From Burkholderiales bacterium Ga0077544 (GTDB lineage Bacteria; Pseudomonadota; Gammaproteobacteria; Burkholderiales; Burkholderiaceae_D): a stretch of DNA of 64,000 nt. The position numbers and the translations under genes were made by a program. Positions 26,948 through 36,448 of this stretch are shown one piece after another; position 1 is the first letter of the stretch; every line of letters starts with the position of its first letter. The stretch spans positions 62,001 to 126,000 of the forward strand of contig LNEU01000033.1 of NCBI GenBank assembly GCA_001464355.1. Direction: 5' to 3'. The notes beneath the pieces were generated by a model. That model was not told the DNA's origin and did no database searches. It saw only the letters and a list, made by a program, of their open reading frames with translations.

Positions 26948-27180
26948 AGCGTTTGGATTGATAAGAATTGTTGTTGGAACGCGCAATGGCAGTAGGCATT
27001 CTCTGAATTGCGCGGGCATACGAGATGATCACTCCCCGACTTATCATCCCCGCAACACAATACTCTGAGGATCATGGCAGAGCAATGTTCCAGTCTTGCT
27101 TGTTGTTCCGTGACCTCTAATTTAATTGCCAGCACTTACACTATCGCTACTTGTCGCGTCGAATAACTTCAACTCCTTTC

Positions 27181-28416
27181 ATGATCAACCATCACTCCGC
27201 ATCACATTCCTCGCGCTCCGCCCGCATAGACGCCCTGCGCGGAATCGCCGTCTTTGGCATCCTGCTGGTGAATGTATGGTCTTTTATCTGGGGCTTCGAG
27301 AGCTTGCGCTACGGTGTGTTGCCGGCCACCGCATCGATCTTCGATGTGCTGGCGGTGGCGTTCACGGCTTTCTTTGCCGAGCAAAAGTTTTACCCTATCT
27401 TTGCCTTCCTGTTCGGTGTCGGCTTTGTGCTGGTGACGCGTTCGCTGAAACAAAAGTTAGGGCGCTGGAGTGATGCCGAGCGCTTGTACCGTCGTCGTTT
27501 GAAATGGTTGCTGGCCTGCGGTGTTGTGCACGGCACCTTGATCTGGTTCGGCGACATCCTGACCGTCTATGCGATTGCCGGCTTCTTTGTATTGGCGAGC
27601 CTGACGGGTGCGCGCTTGCGTCGCGTACGCAACACATTGCTTATATGGGGCATCATTTTCTTTGCGCTATTGCTAGGGAATTTTCTGCTCGGCATGCAAA
27701 TGGTCAGTCCTGAAGCCTTGCAGGAACAGGCGATCAACACTGTCGCTGCGGTAGAAGCCGGCCGCGTCGTTTATACAGAAGGCAATCTGCTGAGCATAGG
27801 CATGCAGCGCCTAGGCGACTATGCATCTGTCACCACGCAATCGCTATTTATCCTGCCGCATATCGCACTGCTGTTTCTATTGGGTGCGATATCGGTGCGA
27901 CTCGGCTGGCTGACGCACGCGGCACGGCACCAAATATTCTGGCGCAGAGTGCAATGGGCAGGCTTTGCGATTGGCATTCCATTCAATCTCGCGTGGGCCA
28001 CGCTGGTAGTGGCAGAGGCTATCGATCCGCTGCATCCATCGATCTATTCATTTTTGCTGTACGCATGGCTGCCGGTCGGCGGCACTTGCCTGGCAGCGGC
28101 GTATGTCGCGACTATTCTGCTGGCGAAAAATGCCATCGGTCGCTGGCTGGATAACTGGCTGGCACCGGTCGGCAAGATGGCATTGACGCATTATCTGCTG
28201 CAATCCTTGCTGTGCTCTATCTTGATACAAGGCTTTGGTTTTGGATTAGGTGCTGTATGGCCACCTGCGGGCTGGCTGGTAATTGCCTTCGCGATCATGC
28301 TGCTGCAATTGTTTTTCAGTCGCTGGTGGCTGGCGCGTTACACGCAAGGCCCTCTTGAAATATTGTGGCGGCGCTACGTTAACAAGGGCATCGATGATGC
28401 CGACAAAAATAGCTGA
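27181..28416 (+). CDS. DUF418-family membrane protein
   Basis: Membrane protein of 411 residues with about eight hydrophobic segments. The N-terminus (RIDALRGIAVFGILLVNV) and the C-terminal DUF418 domain (LPVGGTCLAAAYVATILLA, then WLDNWLAPVGKMALTHYLLQ) are typical. The family is related to acyltransferase-like membrane proteins of the COG2311 group; its reaction is unknown. The ATG at 27181 has no clear ribosome site. The gene converges on the peptide ABC operon with only 9 bp between stops. Confidence 0.85.
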   Translation: MINHHSASHSSRSARIDALRGIAVFGILLVNVWSFIWGFESLRYGVLPATASIFDVLAVAFTAFFAEQKFYPIFAFLFGVGFVLVTRSLKQKLGRWSDAERLYRRRLKWLLACGVVHGTLIWFGDILTVYAIAGFFVLASLTGARLRRVRNTLLIWGIIFFALLLGNFLLGMQMVSPEALQEQAINTVAAVEAGRVVYTEGNLLSIGMQRLGDYASVTTQSLFILPHIALLFLLGAISVRLGWLTHAARHQIFWRRVQWAGFAIGIPFNLAWATLVVAEAIDPLHPSIYSFLLYAWLPVGGTCLAAAYVATILLAKNAIGRWLDNWLAPVGKMALTHYLLQSLLCSILIQGFGFGLGAVWPPAGWLVIAFAIMLLQLFFSRWWLARYTQGPLEILWRRYVNKGIDDADKNS

Positions 28417-28425
28417 TGCCTTGCC

Positions 28426-29454
28426 CTAGTTGCTGCTGTCGTTCAAATGACAGGCAGAGAAATGACCGGGTGCGATTTCTTTCAACAGCGGTTGCTCGAC
28501 ACTGCAACGCGGCATCGCATGCGGGCAACGCGGATGGAAATGGCAGCCCGAGGGCGGATGCAGCGGCGATGGAATTTCGCCCTTGACCGCATAGAAATCT
28601 ATTTTCTTCACTTCCAGTTTGGGTGCCGATGCCAGCAAGGCAACCGTGTACGGATGGTTCGGTCGCGAAAATAATTCTGCAGTCGGCGACGACTCGACGA
28701 TGCGACCCAGATACATGATGGCGACACGATCAGACACATGACGCACGACACCGAGATCGTGACTGATGAACAGATACGTCAGGTTCAATTCATCGCGCAG
28801 CTTGATAAACAGATTAAGCACCTGCGCCTGTATCGATACATCGAGCGCCGCCACTGCTTCATCGCATACCAGCAGTTGCGGATTGACCGCCAAGGCGCGC
28901 GCAATGCCTATGCGCGCACGCTGACCACCGGAGAATTGATGCGGAAAGCGTCGCGCCAGGGCTGGATCGAGATTCACTTTTTGCAATAGCTGCGCGACAT
29001 AGTCCTTCTGCTGCGCACCGGGAATCATGCCGTGGGCTACAGGCGCTTCACCAACAATGTCTTGAATCCGCATGCGTGGATTGAGCGATGCATACGGATC
29101 CTGAAAAATCATTTGCATCGCCAGTTGCTGCTGCCGTCTTTGCGCCACGCTGACGGTGGCGAGATCGACGCCTTGCCACCAGCGCGTGCCGGATGACAGT
29201 GTATGCAGGCCGACCGCCATACGACCCAGCGTCGACTTGCCGCAACCGGATTCACCGACCAGACCGACGACTTCGCCGGAATGTATCGTCAGCGAGACCT
29301 GATCGACGGCGTGCACGACTTCTGCCGTTTTCTTTGCGCCAAACATGTTGGCAACTTTGGCGAGCGCATCCAAAGGTTTGGCGAAACGCTTGCTGACGCT
29401 GCGCAATTCAAGAAGCGGCTGCAGATGCGTTGATTGCTGAAGAGACTCATTCAT
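28426..29454 (-). CDS. Peptide ABC importer, ATP-binding subunit (DppF-like)
   Basis: ATPase of 342 residues that powers a family-5 oligopeptide/dipeptide importer. Walker A is GLVGESGCGKST, signature FSGGQRARIGIARAL, Walker B LLVCDEAVAALDVS and the H-loop FISHDLGVV. The C-terminal oligopeptide-transporter extension has the cysteine cluster PSGCHFHPRCPHAMPRC seen in DppF/OppF. It is the last gene of a five-gene operon; its start overlaps the preceding ATPase gene by eight bases. Confidence 0.92.
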   Translation of the reverse strand: MNESLQQSTHLQPLLELRSVSKRFAKPLDALAKVANMFGAKKTAEVVHAVDQVSLTIHSGEVVGLVGESGCGKSTLGRMAVGLHTLSSGTRWWQGVDLATVSVAQRRQQQLAMQMIFQDPYASLNPRMRIQDIVGEAPVAHGMIPGAQQKDYVAQLLQKVNLDPALARRFPHQFSGGQRARIGIARALAVNPQLLVCDEAVAALDVSIQAQVLNLFIKLRDELNLTYLFISHDLGVVRHVSDRVAIMYLGRIVESSPTAELFSRPNHPYTVALLASAPKLEVKKIDFYAVKGEIPSPLHPPSGCHFHPRCPHAMPRCSVEQPLLKEIAPGHFSACHLNDSSN

Positions 29455-30457
29455 GATTGCCCCCAGACACCAATTTCATTGCATCTTGCATGGGATGGAA
29501 GCAACGCAGGGTTCGCGTACCGTCTGTTGATATTGGAGGCGTGTTTTCGCACACGGATGTCGCCCGTTCACAGCGTGTGCGGAAGGCGCAACCGGAGGGC
29601 AGATTCAACAACGATGGCGTCATCCCTGCAATCTGATGCAGCGACTGGCCGGGCTGATTGCGCGATGGTGACGATGCGATCAAACCGTGGGTATATGGAT
29701 GCTGTGGTTTCTCCAGCACGTCTTGCACGTTACCGCTTTCGACAATTTTTCCTGCATACATCACGCACACTGCATCGGCCAGGCCGGCGATCACCGACAG
29801 ATCATGCGTGATCCAGATCAGCGCGGTGCCGGATTCTCTACACAGCTTTTGCATCTCGTACAAAATCTGGCCCTGTATCGTCACATCGAGTGCGGTCGTC
29901 GGCTCATCGCAAATGATCAGATCCGGCTTGTTCAGCAATGCAATTGCGATCGCGACGCGCTGCCGCATACCGCCGGAAAATTGATGCGGGTAGGCGAGCA
30001 AGCGTTCATCCGGCGAGGCAATCCCGACACGCACCAGCGCATCGCGCGCCATCGCGCGTGCTGTTGCCTTGCTGACTTTTTGATGCGCAAGAACCGCCTC
30101 GATCATTTGCGTATCGATGCGCAAGACAGGATTGAGCGTCATCATCGGGTCTTGAAAAATCATCGCGATGCGATTGCCGCGTATGCGACGCATCGCTTCC
30201 GGTGACAGATCGCGCAGGTTCTGATCCTTCAACAGAATTTTCCCGCCGACGATTTTGCCCGGTGGGTCTATCAAACCCATGATCGAATATGCAGTCATCG
30301 ATTTTCCCGAACCCGATTCGCCTACCAGGCCCATGATCTGGCCGGGCGCAACCGAGAAGGACACGTCTTCCACCGCTTTCACAATGCCGTCGCGTGCAGA
30401 GAAATGCATCTGCAGGTTTTGCACGGTCAGGGTGGGCAGAATGTTGGTCATGGTCAT
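29447..30457 (-). CDS. Peptide ABC importer, ATP-binding subunit (DppD-like)
   Basis: ATPase of 336 residues partnering the DppF-like subunit. Walker A is GLVGESGSGKS, signature FSGGMRQRVAIAIAL, Walker B LIICDEPTTALDVT, H-loop WITHDLSVIAGLAD. The C-terminal cysteine extension reads LPSGCAFRTRCERATSVC. Its ATG overlaps the stop of the permease gene by four bases (ATGA), indicating translational coupling. Confidence 0.92.
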   Translation of the reverse strand: MTMTNILPTLTVQNLQMHFSARDGIVKAVEDVSFSVAPGQIMGLVGESGSGKSMTAYSIMGLIDPPGKIVGGKILLKDQNLRDLSPEAMRRIRGNRIAMIFQDPMMTLNPVLRIDTQMIEAVLAHQKVSKATARAMARDALVRVGIASPDERLLAYPHQFSGGMRQRVAIAIALLNKPDLIICDEPTTALDVTIQGQILYEMQKLCRESGTALIWITHDLSVIAGLADAVCVMYAGKIVESGNVQDVLEKPQHPYTHGLIASSPSRNQPGQSLHQIAGMTPSLLNLPSGCAFRTRCERATSVCENTPPISTDGTRTLRCFHPMQDAMKLVSGGNHE

Positions 30458-31380
30458 TGCGTCTGCAGGCGCGGATTCAATACATCGCGCAATTGATCGG
30501 CGACCAGATTGATGGCCACCACCGTCACCAGCAAGGCGATGCCGGGAAAGACGCTGATCCAGTATTTGCCAGACATCATGTAGTCGAAACCGTTAGCGAT
30601 CAGCAAACCCAGCGACGGTTCGGTGACCGGCAAACCGAGGCCGAGAAACGACAAGGTCGCTTCCAGTGAAATCGCCGATGCCACTTGCAATGCAGCGATG
30701 ACGATCAGCGGCGGCAGGCAATTCGGCAATAGGTGACGGAACACGATGCGCAATGGCGACAGGCCGAGACCGCTGGCTGCTTCCATATATTCTTTCTTGC
30801 GCTCGACCAGCGCGGCACTGCGCGCAGTGCGTGCGTAATATGCCCATTGCACGGCGACCAATGCGATCACGATCTTGCTGGTGCCCGGTCCCATCAGTGC
30901 CAGCAAGATTAGCGCTACCAGAATCGGTGGAAATGATAATTGAATATCGGCGATGCGCATGATCACACCTTCGACGCGACCGCCAAAATATCCGGCGAAC
31001 AAACCCAGCGTCAAACCGATCAGCAATGCAATCGCCGTACTCACCACACCGACGATGATGGAAATACGCAGCCCATACAAAATTGCCGACAGCATGTCGC
31101 GTCCCTGCTCATCCGTCCCGAGCAGATACGTGAAACTTTGATCGAAATTTTGCCCGCCGGGTGCCAGTCGAGAATCCATGATGTCGATCTGCGCTAGATC
31201 ATACGGATTTTGCGGCGCGATGACTGGAGCGAAGATCGCCGCCAGCACGATCAGACTCAGGATGACGGCACCAGCCGCGGCAATCTTGCTGGAAAAGAAG
31301 TTGCGTGCAAAACGCCTGAATGGCGTTTCCACCGCAAGCACGCGTTTTTCTTCATCGGCTGGGTTGATAGCGGTTTCCAT
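30454..31380 (-). CDS. Peptide ABC importer permease (DppC-like)
   Basis: Permease of 308 residues with about six helices. An N-terminal OppC-type segment (ARNFFSSKIAAAGAVILSLI) precedes the LGTDEQGRDMLSAILYGLRISIIVG motif typical of DppC subunits, and the EAA-loop that contacts the ATPase is EAASGLGLSPLRIVFRHLLPN. It is coupled to the DppB-like gene (2 bp between stop and start) and overlaps the ATPase gene. Confidence 0.93.
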   Translation of the reverse strand: METAINPADEEKRVLAVETPFRRFARNFFSSKIAAAGAVILSLIVLAAIFAPVIAPQNPYDLAQIDIMDSRLAPGGQNFDQSFTYLLGTDEQGRDMLSAILYGLRISIIVGVVSTAIALLIGLTLGLFAGYFGGRVEGVIMRIADIQLSFPPILVALILLALMGPGTSKIVIALVAVQWAYYARTARSAALVERKKEYMEAASGLGLSPLRIVFRHLLPNCLPPLIVIAALQVASAISLEATLSFLGLGLPVTEPSLGLLIANGFDYMMSGKYWISVFPGIALLVTVVAINLVADQLRDVLNPRLQTQ

Positions 31381-31382
31381 CC

Positions 31383-32360
31383 TCAGCCTTTCGCGTCCGA
31401 GAGGCGCACGCGCGGATCCAGCATCGAATACACGACATCGACGATCAGGTTGATCACGATGAACAGCGCAACGATCAGCATCAGATATGCAACGATCACC
31501 GGTCTATCCAGTACGCGTATCGAATCGATGATCAGCTTACCCATGCCCGGCCATGCAAACACCGATTCGGTCACGATCGCAAACGCGATGATGGAACCGA
31601 ACTGCAATGCAATGACGGTGACAATCGGGATCAAGATATTTTTCAGCACGTGCACGCCGATGATGCGGCTATTGCGCAATCCCTTGGCGCGTGCAAACTT
31701 GACGTAGTCTTGCAGCAACGCCTCCTGCGCACCGGCGCGTGTCAGTCGTATCACTAGTGCAATATTGAACAAGGCAAGATTGAATGCGGGTAGCAGCAGA
31801 TGCTGCAAACCATCCAGCGTCAGAAAGCTGACCGGAACGCCAAACAGTAATGTGGTTTCACCGCGCCCACCGGATGGCAGCCAACCGAGTTGCACGGCGA
31901 ACACCATGATCAGCATCAGGCCGACCCAGAACGTCGGCAAGGAAAAGCCGAGGATGGACACCGCCATGATGCTTTTGCCGGTCCAGCTGTTCGGGCGCAG
32001 GCCAGCCCACAGACCAAGTGGAATCCCGAGCGCTATCGCGATGAGGATCGCGCAGATTGCCAGTTCCAAGGTTGCCGGCAAGCGTTCAAGGATCAGCGCC
32101 AATGCCGACGTGCCGAATGAAAACGAGCGGCCGAGATCTCCGCTCAGTGCCTGCTGAATAAAAATGAAATATTGCTGCCACAACGGTTTGTCGAGACCGA
32201 AGGCGGCGATCGTCCGTGCGCGTTCCAGCTGATCGGCATCCGGACTGATCAGCATGTCGATAGGATTGCCTATCGCATAAACGCCGATGAACACCAGCAA
32301 GGACATCACGGCCAGCACCAAAATGCTCTGGGCCAGACGGCGCAGGATGAAGTCGAGCAT
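31383..32360 (-). CDS. Peptide ABC importer permease (DppB-like)
   Basis: Permease of 325 residues with six helices. It has the DppB start (FILRRLAQSILVLAVMSLLVFIG), the long periplasmic loop with PLWQQYFIFIQQALSGDLGRS, and the EAA loop YVKFARAKGLRNSRIIGVHVLKN. It follows the binding-protein gene by 63 bp. The substrate cannot be read from the permeases. Confidence 0.93.
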   Translation of the reverse strand: MLDFILRRLAQSILVLAVMSLLVFIGVYAIGNPIDMLISPDADQLERARTIAAFGLDKPLWQQYFIFIQQALSGDLGRSFSFGTSALALILERLPATLELAICAILIAIALGIPLGLWAGLRPNSWTGKSIMAVSILGFSLPTFWVGLMLIMVFAVQLGWLPSGGRGETTLLFGVPVSFLTLDGLQHLLLPAFNLALFNIALVIRLTRAGAQEALLQDYVKFARAKGLRNSRIIGVHVLKNILIPIVTVIALQFGSIIAFAIVTESVFAWPGMGKLIIDSIRVLDRPVIVAYLMLIVALFIVINLIVDVVYSMLDPRVRLSDAKG

Positions 32361-32423
32361 GATCAGTTCGCGCCCATCAAAGAACGAGCGCGAACGTCCG
32401 GCACATGCGATTGCACGCGAGGT

Positions 32424-34010
32424 TTATTCAGGATGGAACTGATGTGCGAAGGTGAATTCATCGGTACGCGCAGTGTACTTCAAGCCTTTGCGCAGCGCCC
32501 AGGTCGCATACTGATGATGCAAGGGCACGACCGCGTAATCCTGCAGCGCGACTGCCGCCGCATCCTTCGCAAACGCCTCGCGCTTGGTTTGATCCACCGA
32601 GGACAATGAGGACGTGATCAATTTATCCGCTGCCGGATTACTGTACTTGCCCCAGTTCCACGAACCCCAGCCAGTTTCCGCATTCGGGGTTCCAACCAAG
32701 GTGCGCAAACCAAAATCACCGGCCAGCGTGCCCCATCCCAACAGCGACATGCTGAATTCGCCGGCACGCGCCTTGGCGAAATACACAGACAGCGGCAAGG
32801 TCGCGACCTTGGTTTGTATGCCGATGCGATTCAGGAATTGCGCTACGGTCTGCACCACTTGCTCATCATTGATGTAGCGATCATTCGGGCCGTGTATCGT
32901 CAATGCAAAGCCGTTCGGATAACCGGCTTGCGCCAGTAATTTCTTCGCGCCGTCAGGATCGTAGGCTTCTACTTTCAACGCATCGTTGTAGCCGAATATA
33001 CCGGGCGACACGATGTTCGATGCTGGCACCGCCAGCCCTTCCATCGTGCGTTCAACCATGGCCTGACGATTGATCGCTTTCGAGATTGCCTGACGCACGC
33101 GCACATCGGCCAGGGGATTTTTTGGCAAAGGCTTGCCGGCCTTGTCGGTCACATACGGTGAAGGACCGGCGGACTGATCCAGCTCCCAGAAGATCGTGCG
33201 CCAGGATATTTTTTGCGCAAAGCCGAATTTGGCATTGTTCTTCAGACGCGATAAATCTGCAGTCGGCACACCTTCAATCGCATCGACGTCGCCGGACAAT
33301 AAGGCCGCCAGTCGCGGTGCAGAATTGGTGATGATGCGGAAGGTGACTTTTTCCCAGTCCGATTTGCCACCCCAATAGTTATCGTTGCGCGCGACTTCGA
33401 TTCGGTCGCCGCGTTTGAAGCTGATGAATTTATAAGGACCGGTTCCTATCAATGCCTTGCCGCTGTTGAAGTCATCAGTGCTCGCTTTTTCTGCGGCCTT
33501 TTTCGAGACGATGAATACCGCACTCATGTCCAGCGTCAATGGTCCGTAAGGCGCAGCAGTCGTCAGGCGCACGGTGTAAGGATCGACAATTTTCTTGGCG
33601 ACGATCTGCTTGGTGTAGGCAGTGAACGGACCCGGGCTATTCGTCAGCTTGGCGGGTCTATCCAGTGAAAAAATTACATCCTCTGCGGTGAAATCCGAGC
33701 CGTCGTGAAATTTCACGCCGCGCCGTAATTTGAATTCCCAGGTTGTCGCATCGACTGCGCGCCAGGAGGTCGCGAGGCCCGGCACCAGTTTGCCATTGGC
33801 GTCAACATTCAACAGGGCGTCGAAGAGATGCGCAGAGAACGCAACGTTCGGTGCAATATTCAGATAATGCGGATCAAGCGAAGACACGTCAGCGGACAAA
33901 CCGATTTTCAAGTCGGCAGCATGCGCTGAGTAAATCGTCAGCGTCGCCGCACAGGCAAGAACGCTGGCTAATGCCAGCGCAGATAAGTTTTTTGCTTGGA
34001 GACCGAACAT
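32424..34010 (-). CDS. Family-5 periplasmic substrate-binding protein
   Basis: Binding protein of 528 residues that delivers substrate to the permease pair. A signal peptide ends at SAHAAD (about residue 31). Family stretches include SLDPHYLNIAPNVAFSAHLF, KFHDGSDFTAEDVIFSLDR, IGTGPYKFISFKRGDRIEVA and VRQAISKAINRQAMVE. SBP_bac_5 proteins bind peptides, nickel complexes, glutathione or opines; no lipobox is present, as expected in Gram-negatives. First gene of the operon; a 314-bp gap lies upstream. Confidence 0.92.
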   Translation of the reverse strand: MFGLQAKNLSALALASVLACAATLTIYSAHAADLKIGLSADVSSLDPHYLNIAPNVAFSAHLFDALLNVDANGKLVPGLATSWRAVDATTWEFKLRRGVKFHDGSDFTAEDVIFSLDRPAKLTNSPGPFTAYTKQIVAKKIVDPYTVRLTTAAPYGPLTLDMSAVFIVSKKAAEKASTDDFNSGKALIGTGPYKFISFKRGDRIEVARNDNYWGGKSDWEKVTFRIITNSAPRLAALLSGDVDAIEGVPTADLSRLKNNAKFGFAQKISWRTIFWELDQSAGPSPYVTDKAGKPLPKNPLADVRVRQAISKAINRQAMVERTMEGLAVPASNIVSPGIFGYNDALKVEAYDPDGAKKLLAQAGYPNGFALTIHGPNDRYINDEQVVQTVAQFLNRIGIQTKVATLPLSVYFAKARAGEFSMSLLGWGTLAGDFGLRTLVGTPNAETGWGSWNWGKYSNPAADKLITSSLSSVDQTKREAFAKDAAAVALQDYAVVPLHHQYATWALRKGLKYTARTDEFTFAHQFHPE

Positions 34011-34324
34011 GGTGTGCTTTCAGTAAAACGATAGGTAACGGTGGCGATGGTTCCGATCTGCGCAAGTATGCACGAGCAACGTCGCACAGCGATGTTAGTC
34101 ACCTCCCCCACGAATGTAAATAATCCATTTCGACTATGGATAGTTCAAAAACGAATAGCGGTAAGCAAAGCTGCGCTCATCGGCGGATAATAATCAATCT
34201 GGGTCTGGGCCGATGCCTAGTGGACGTTTTCCTGCAATACACATTATATAAACGTGAGCATGGAACCGCGCTGAGGTGCTTGCGCTCCAAGTATTTATCG
34301 CTGCCGCCACGTATGGAGATAGTC
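34011..34324. other. Divergent intergenic region
   Basis: Between the importer operon and the CzcE-like gene. I see no gene. A plausible promoter for the CzcE-like gene is TGGACG (about 34220) with TATATAA about 18 bp downstream (34245-34251). No CueR-type dyad is evident. Confidence 0.4.
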
Positions 34325-34657
34325 ATGTTGAACCGATCACTCACCTTTGCTTTTGCCGCGCTATTGGCATTCAGCATCCCCGCTTTTTCCGAGCCACGGT
34401 TGGACTTGGTCGGCAATCCCGCGCCTTCCAATGCAGCCCAGCGCACCATCGTCATCACTCCAGACACCAAATGGGTCAATGTAGAAGGCGGCGAAATCGT
34501 CAACTTCGTGGTCGGCGACAAATCTTTTGCGTGGGACTTTTATGTAGGGTTCACCGTATCGTCCTTCGATCTCAGCCGTGTTGCACCACCCGGCATATTG
34601 AATCGGCGCATCGTAGCCTATGTATCCCCCGATCCGCGCTATAGCGGCAGGGATTAA
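34325..34657 (+). CDS. CzcE-like periplasmic copper-binding protein
   Basis: Exported protein of 110 residues with a signal peptide (LTFAFAALLAFSIPAFSE). The mature sequence has the CzcE-family pattern: TIVITPDTKWVNVEGGEIV, NFVVGDKSFAWDFYVG, FDLSRVAPPG and VAYVSPDPRY. CzcE of Cupriavidus is a periplasmic copper-binding protein. The histidines that bind copper there are not visible here, so metal binding is unproven. GGAG six bases before the ATG at 34325 decides the start. It is followed by cueR, which supports a copper role. Confidence 0.8.
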   Translation: MLNRSLTFAFAALLAFSIPAFSEPRLDLVGNPAPSNAAQRTIVITPDTKWVNVEGGEIVNFVVGDKSFAWDFYVGFTVSSFDLSRVAPPGILNRRIVAYVSPDPRYSGRD

Positions 34658-34734
34658 TGCCACCGTCATGCAATCGACGCTAGCGCATTCGTGAAATAGT
34701 TGTTGTACACGCGAGCCCATACAAGAGGAATCTC

Positions 34735-35154
34735 ATGAACATCGGTCAAGCCGCAAGTGCCTCCGGCATTTCCGCGAAAATGATACGCCACTACGAATCC
34801 ATACATCTGATCAAAGCCAGCACGCGCACCGATGCCGGCTATCGTACGTACACCGATAGCGATCTGCATGCATTGCGCTTCATCAAGCGCGGACGATCAC
34901 TGGGATTTTCACTGGATCAGATCAAGGATTTGCTATCACTGTGGAATGACGCACATCGTGCCAGCGCCGATGTAAAGGCGATTGCATTGACGCATGTTGC
35001 CGACCTGGAAAAACGTATAGCGGAGCTGAGCGAAATGCGCGACACTTTGCAGGATCTGGCGCAATCCTGTTCCGGCGATGCGCGCGCAGATTGCCCTATC
35101 TTGCGCGGACTCGCGCAGGAAAACCAGGGTACGGAACGTGGTGGATGCCACTAA
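34735..35154 (+). CDS. cueR: Copper-responsive MerR-family regulator CueR
   Basis: MerR-family activator of 139 residues. The N-terminal winged helix reads MNIGQAASASGISAKMIRHY, and the metal-binding loop contains Cys112 and Cys120 (CSGDARADC), the exact positions of the Cu(I)-binding cysteines of E. coli CueR. A C-terminal GGCH adds a further cysteine and histidine. AGAGGA precedes the ATG. CueR activates promoters with a 19-bp spacer by untwisting DNA; one such promoter is seen before copZ. Confidence 0.93.
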   Translation: MNIGQAASASGISAKMIRHYESIHLIKASTRTDAGYRTYTDSDLHALRFIKRGRSLGFSLDQIKDLLSLWNDAHRASADVKAIALTHVADLEKRIAELSEMRDTLQDLAQSCSGDARADCPILRGLAQENQGTERGGCH

Positions 35155-35178
35155 GCGTTGCGCCGGATAACGGACAAT

Positions 35179-35214
35179 AAAAAAGCGAGCCGGCTCATCA
35201 CCGCTCGCTTTTTT
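35179..35214. terminator. Bidirectional rho-independent terminator
   Basis: A 12-bp perfect stem (AAAAAAGCGAGC / GCTCGCTTTTTT) with a 12-base loop lies between the convergent cueR and copZ genes. Confidence 0.9.
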
Positions 35215-35229
35215 ATGTCTGTCTGCAAA

Positions 35230-35436
35230 TTAATTCGTCGCGCTAGCCACCACCGGATAACCGGCCGCCACGATAGCCTCAGCGATTTTGCCCAGTTCTG
35301 CGGCAGACTGCACACGTACCGTGCGTTGTGCAAGATCAACTTCCACCTTGGCTTGCGCATCGATTGCCTGCACCGATTTGGTCACTGCGCTGACGCAATG
35401 GCCGCAACTCATTTTTTCAACTTGCAATTCATACAT
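35230..35436 (-). CDS. copZ: Copper chaperone (heavy-metal-associated domain)
   Basis: Single HMA domain of 68 residues with the metal-binding loop MSCGHC at residues 9-14 and the usual beta-alpha-beta-beta-alpha-beta order (AVTKSVQAIDAQAKVEVDL, VRVQSAAELGKIAEAIVAAGYPV). It carries Cu(I) in the cytoplasm. The ATG at 35436 gives a normal HMA start; the longer frame upstream would overlap the CueR promoter. No copper P-type ATPase lies nearby in the window. Confidence 0.9.
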   Translation of the reverse strand: MYELQVEKMSCGHCVSAVTKSVQAIDAQAKVEVDLAQRTVRVQSAAELGKIAEAIVAAGYPVVASATN

Positions 35437-35468
35437 GACTGCGCTCCTTGTAGTGAGTGAACGCCTTG

Positions 35469-35499
35469 ACTTTAGAGCTTGCCATGATGGGAAGGTCAA
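35469..35499 (-). promoter_or_regulatory. CueR-type promoter of copZ
   Basis: On the minus strand, -35 TTGACC (35499-35494) and -10 TAAAGT (35474-35469) are separated by exactly 19 bp, the overlong spacer of MerR-family promoters. Within the spacer region ACCTTCC and GCAAGCT form the imperfect dyad of a CueR box (consensus ACCTTCC-N7-GGAAGGT, five of seven in the second arm). It lies 33 bp before copZ and overlaps the last codons of the upstream membrane-protein gene. Confidence 0.8.
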
Positions 35500-35972
35500 G
35501 CATCTTTTTCATCCAACGGCTTGCTTTTTGCAGCACCTATTTTGGTCTCGGCAATGCGTACGATCACATATGCGATCAATGCAAACATGAAGAAGATCAA
35601 TAGCATCCACGCGATCCCTTGCAGGGTTTCGATCGCGGTTTGATACAGCTCCAGCACCCAGCGCTGGGTGGTGAATTCGACTACTTTCGCATCTTTATCC
35701 CAGCGCGAAGGCGAAATGTATTTTTCAAATTCACGCACGCGCACGCCGGACGACACGCCAACTACCAGAATCGCAAACTTCAGATATTTGAGCCATGCGG
35801 CGCTAATCGCATCGGCAATGATCCGGTACAGGATGGCATTCAGCGGCTTGGCAAACGCCTGCATGACTGCTATTGAAATGCCGACCGAAATCAACAAGGT
35901 GACCGCCAGCAATAAGATAAACATGTACCACTCCACAGTAAGGTGAACGCCGACGGCGCTCAAAAATTTCAC
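35496..35972 (-). CDS. Membrane protein of unknown function
   Basis: Protein of 158 residues with two strongly hydrophobic segments (WYMFILLLAVTLLISVGIS near 15-34, and GIAWMLLIFFMFALIAYVIV near 119-138). Between them a polar stretch reads ISPSRWDKDAKVVEFTTQRW. No family is recognised. Its stop codon sits inside the -35 of the copZ promoter, so it is not cotranscribed with copZ by necessity. The 476-bp AT-rich region upstream holds its promoter. Confidence 0.65.
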   Translation of the reverse strand: MKFLSAVGVHLTVEWYMFILLLAVTLLISVGISIAVMQAFAKPLNAILYRIIADAISAAWLKYLKFAILVVGVSSGVRVREFEKYISPSRWDKDAKVVEFTTQRWVLELYQTAIETLQGIAWMLLIFFMFALIAYVIVRIAETKIGAAKSKPLDEKDA

Positions 35973-36448
35973 GCTATTGTGTCCGCGACAAGCTTGCCGT
36001 ACAAGAAATTAATTACACCTTTGCATTAAAAGACTGGGTACAGAATTTGCATGAGTGCTGTCTATTCAGTGCGTCGTTTTCCCCACAGCATGCAAGAGCA
36101 CCGATTAAATTTCCACATGGAAATATATTTGTTACATTTTTGAAATCGTCTGTTGTCCGTCTGCCACTTGCTTCATAGGAAAGAAAAATGGCAAACGTAA
36201 AATGTCGTTACGATTCCCCGACGAGTGATGTTGTTACAAGGTATTCGACTAAAATAGTGCACTTTAAATGGGCAATAAAAATATATAAATCAATCAGTTG
36301 GACTTTTTTGCGCGCTTGAAATTAGCTTCTCATAATAGAAATTTTCTTGAAGTCACGCTCACATGCTCACACAGATTCGCCACATAAATACTGATCACCG
36401 GTTCGGCATGGGTTCATTTTGAACAACATTGTGACTAAAGATCCTTCA
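35973..36448. other. AT-rich gene-free region
   Basis: Divergent gap between the membrane-protein gene and a diguanylate cyclase gene. It is AT-rich with several A/T runs and no gene I can support. It must hold the promoters of both flanking genes; I see no clear operator. Confidence 0.5.
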
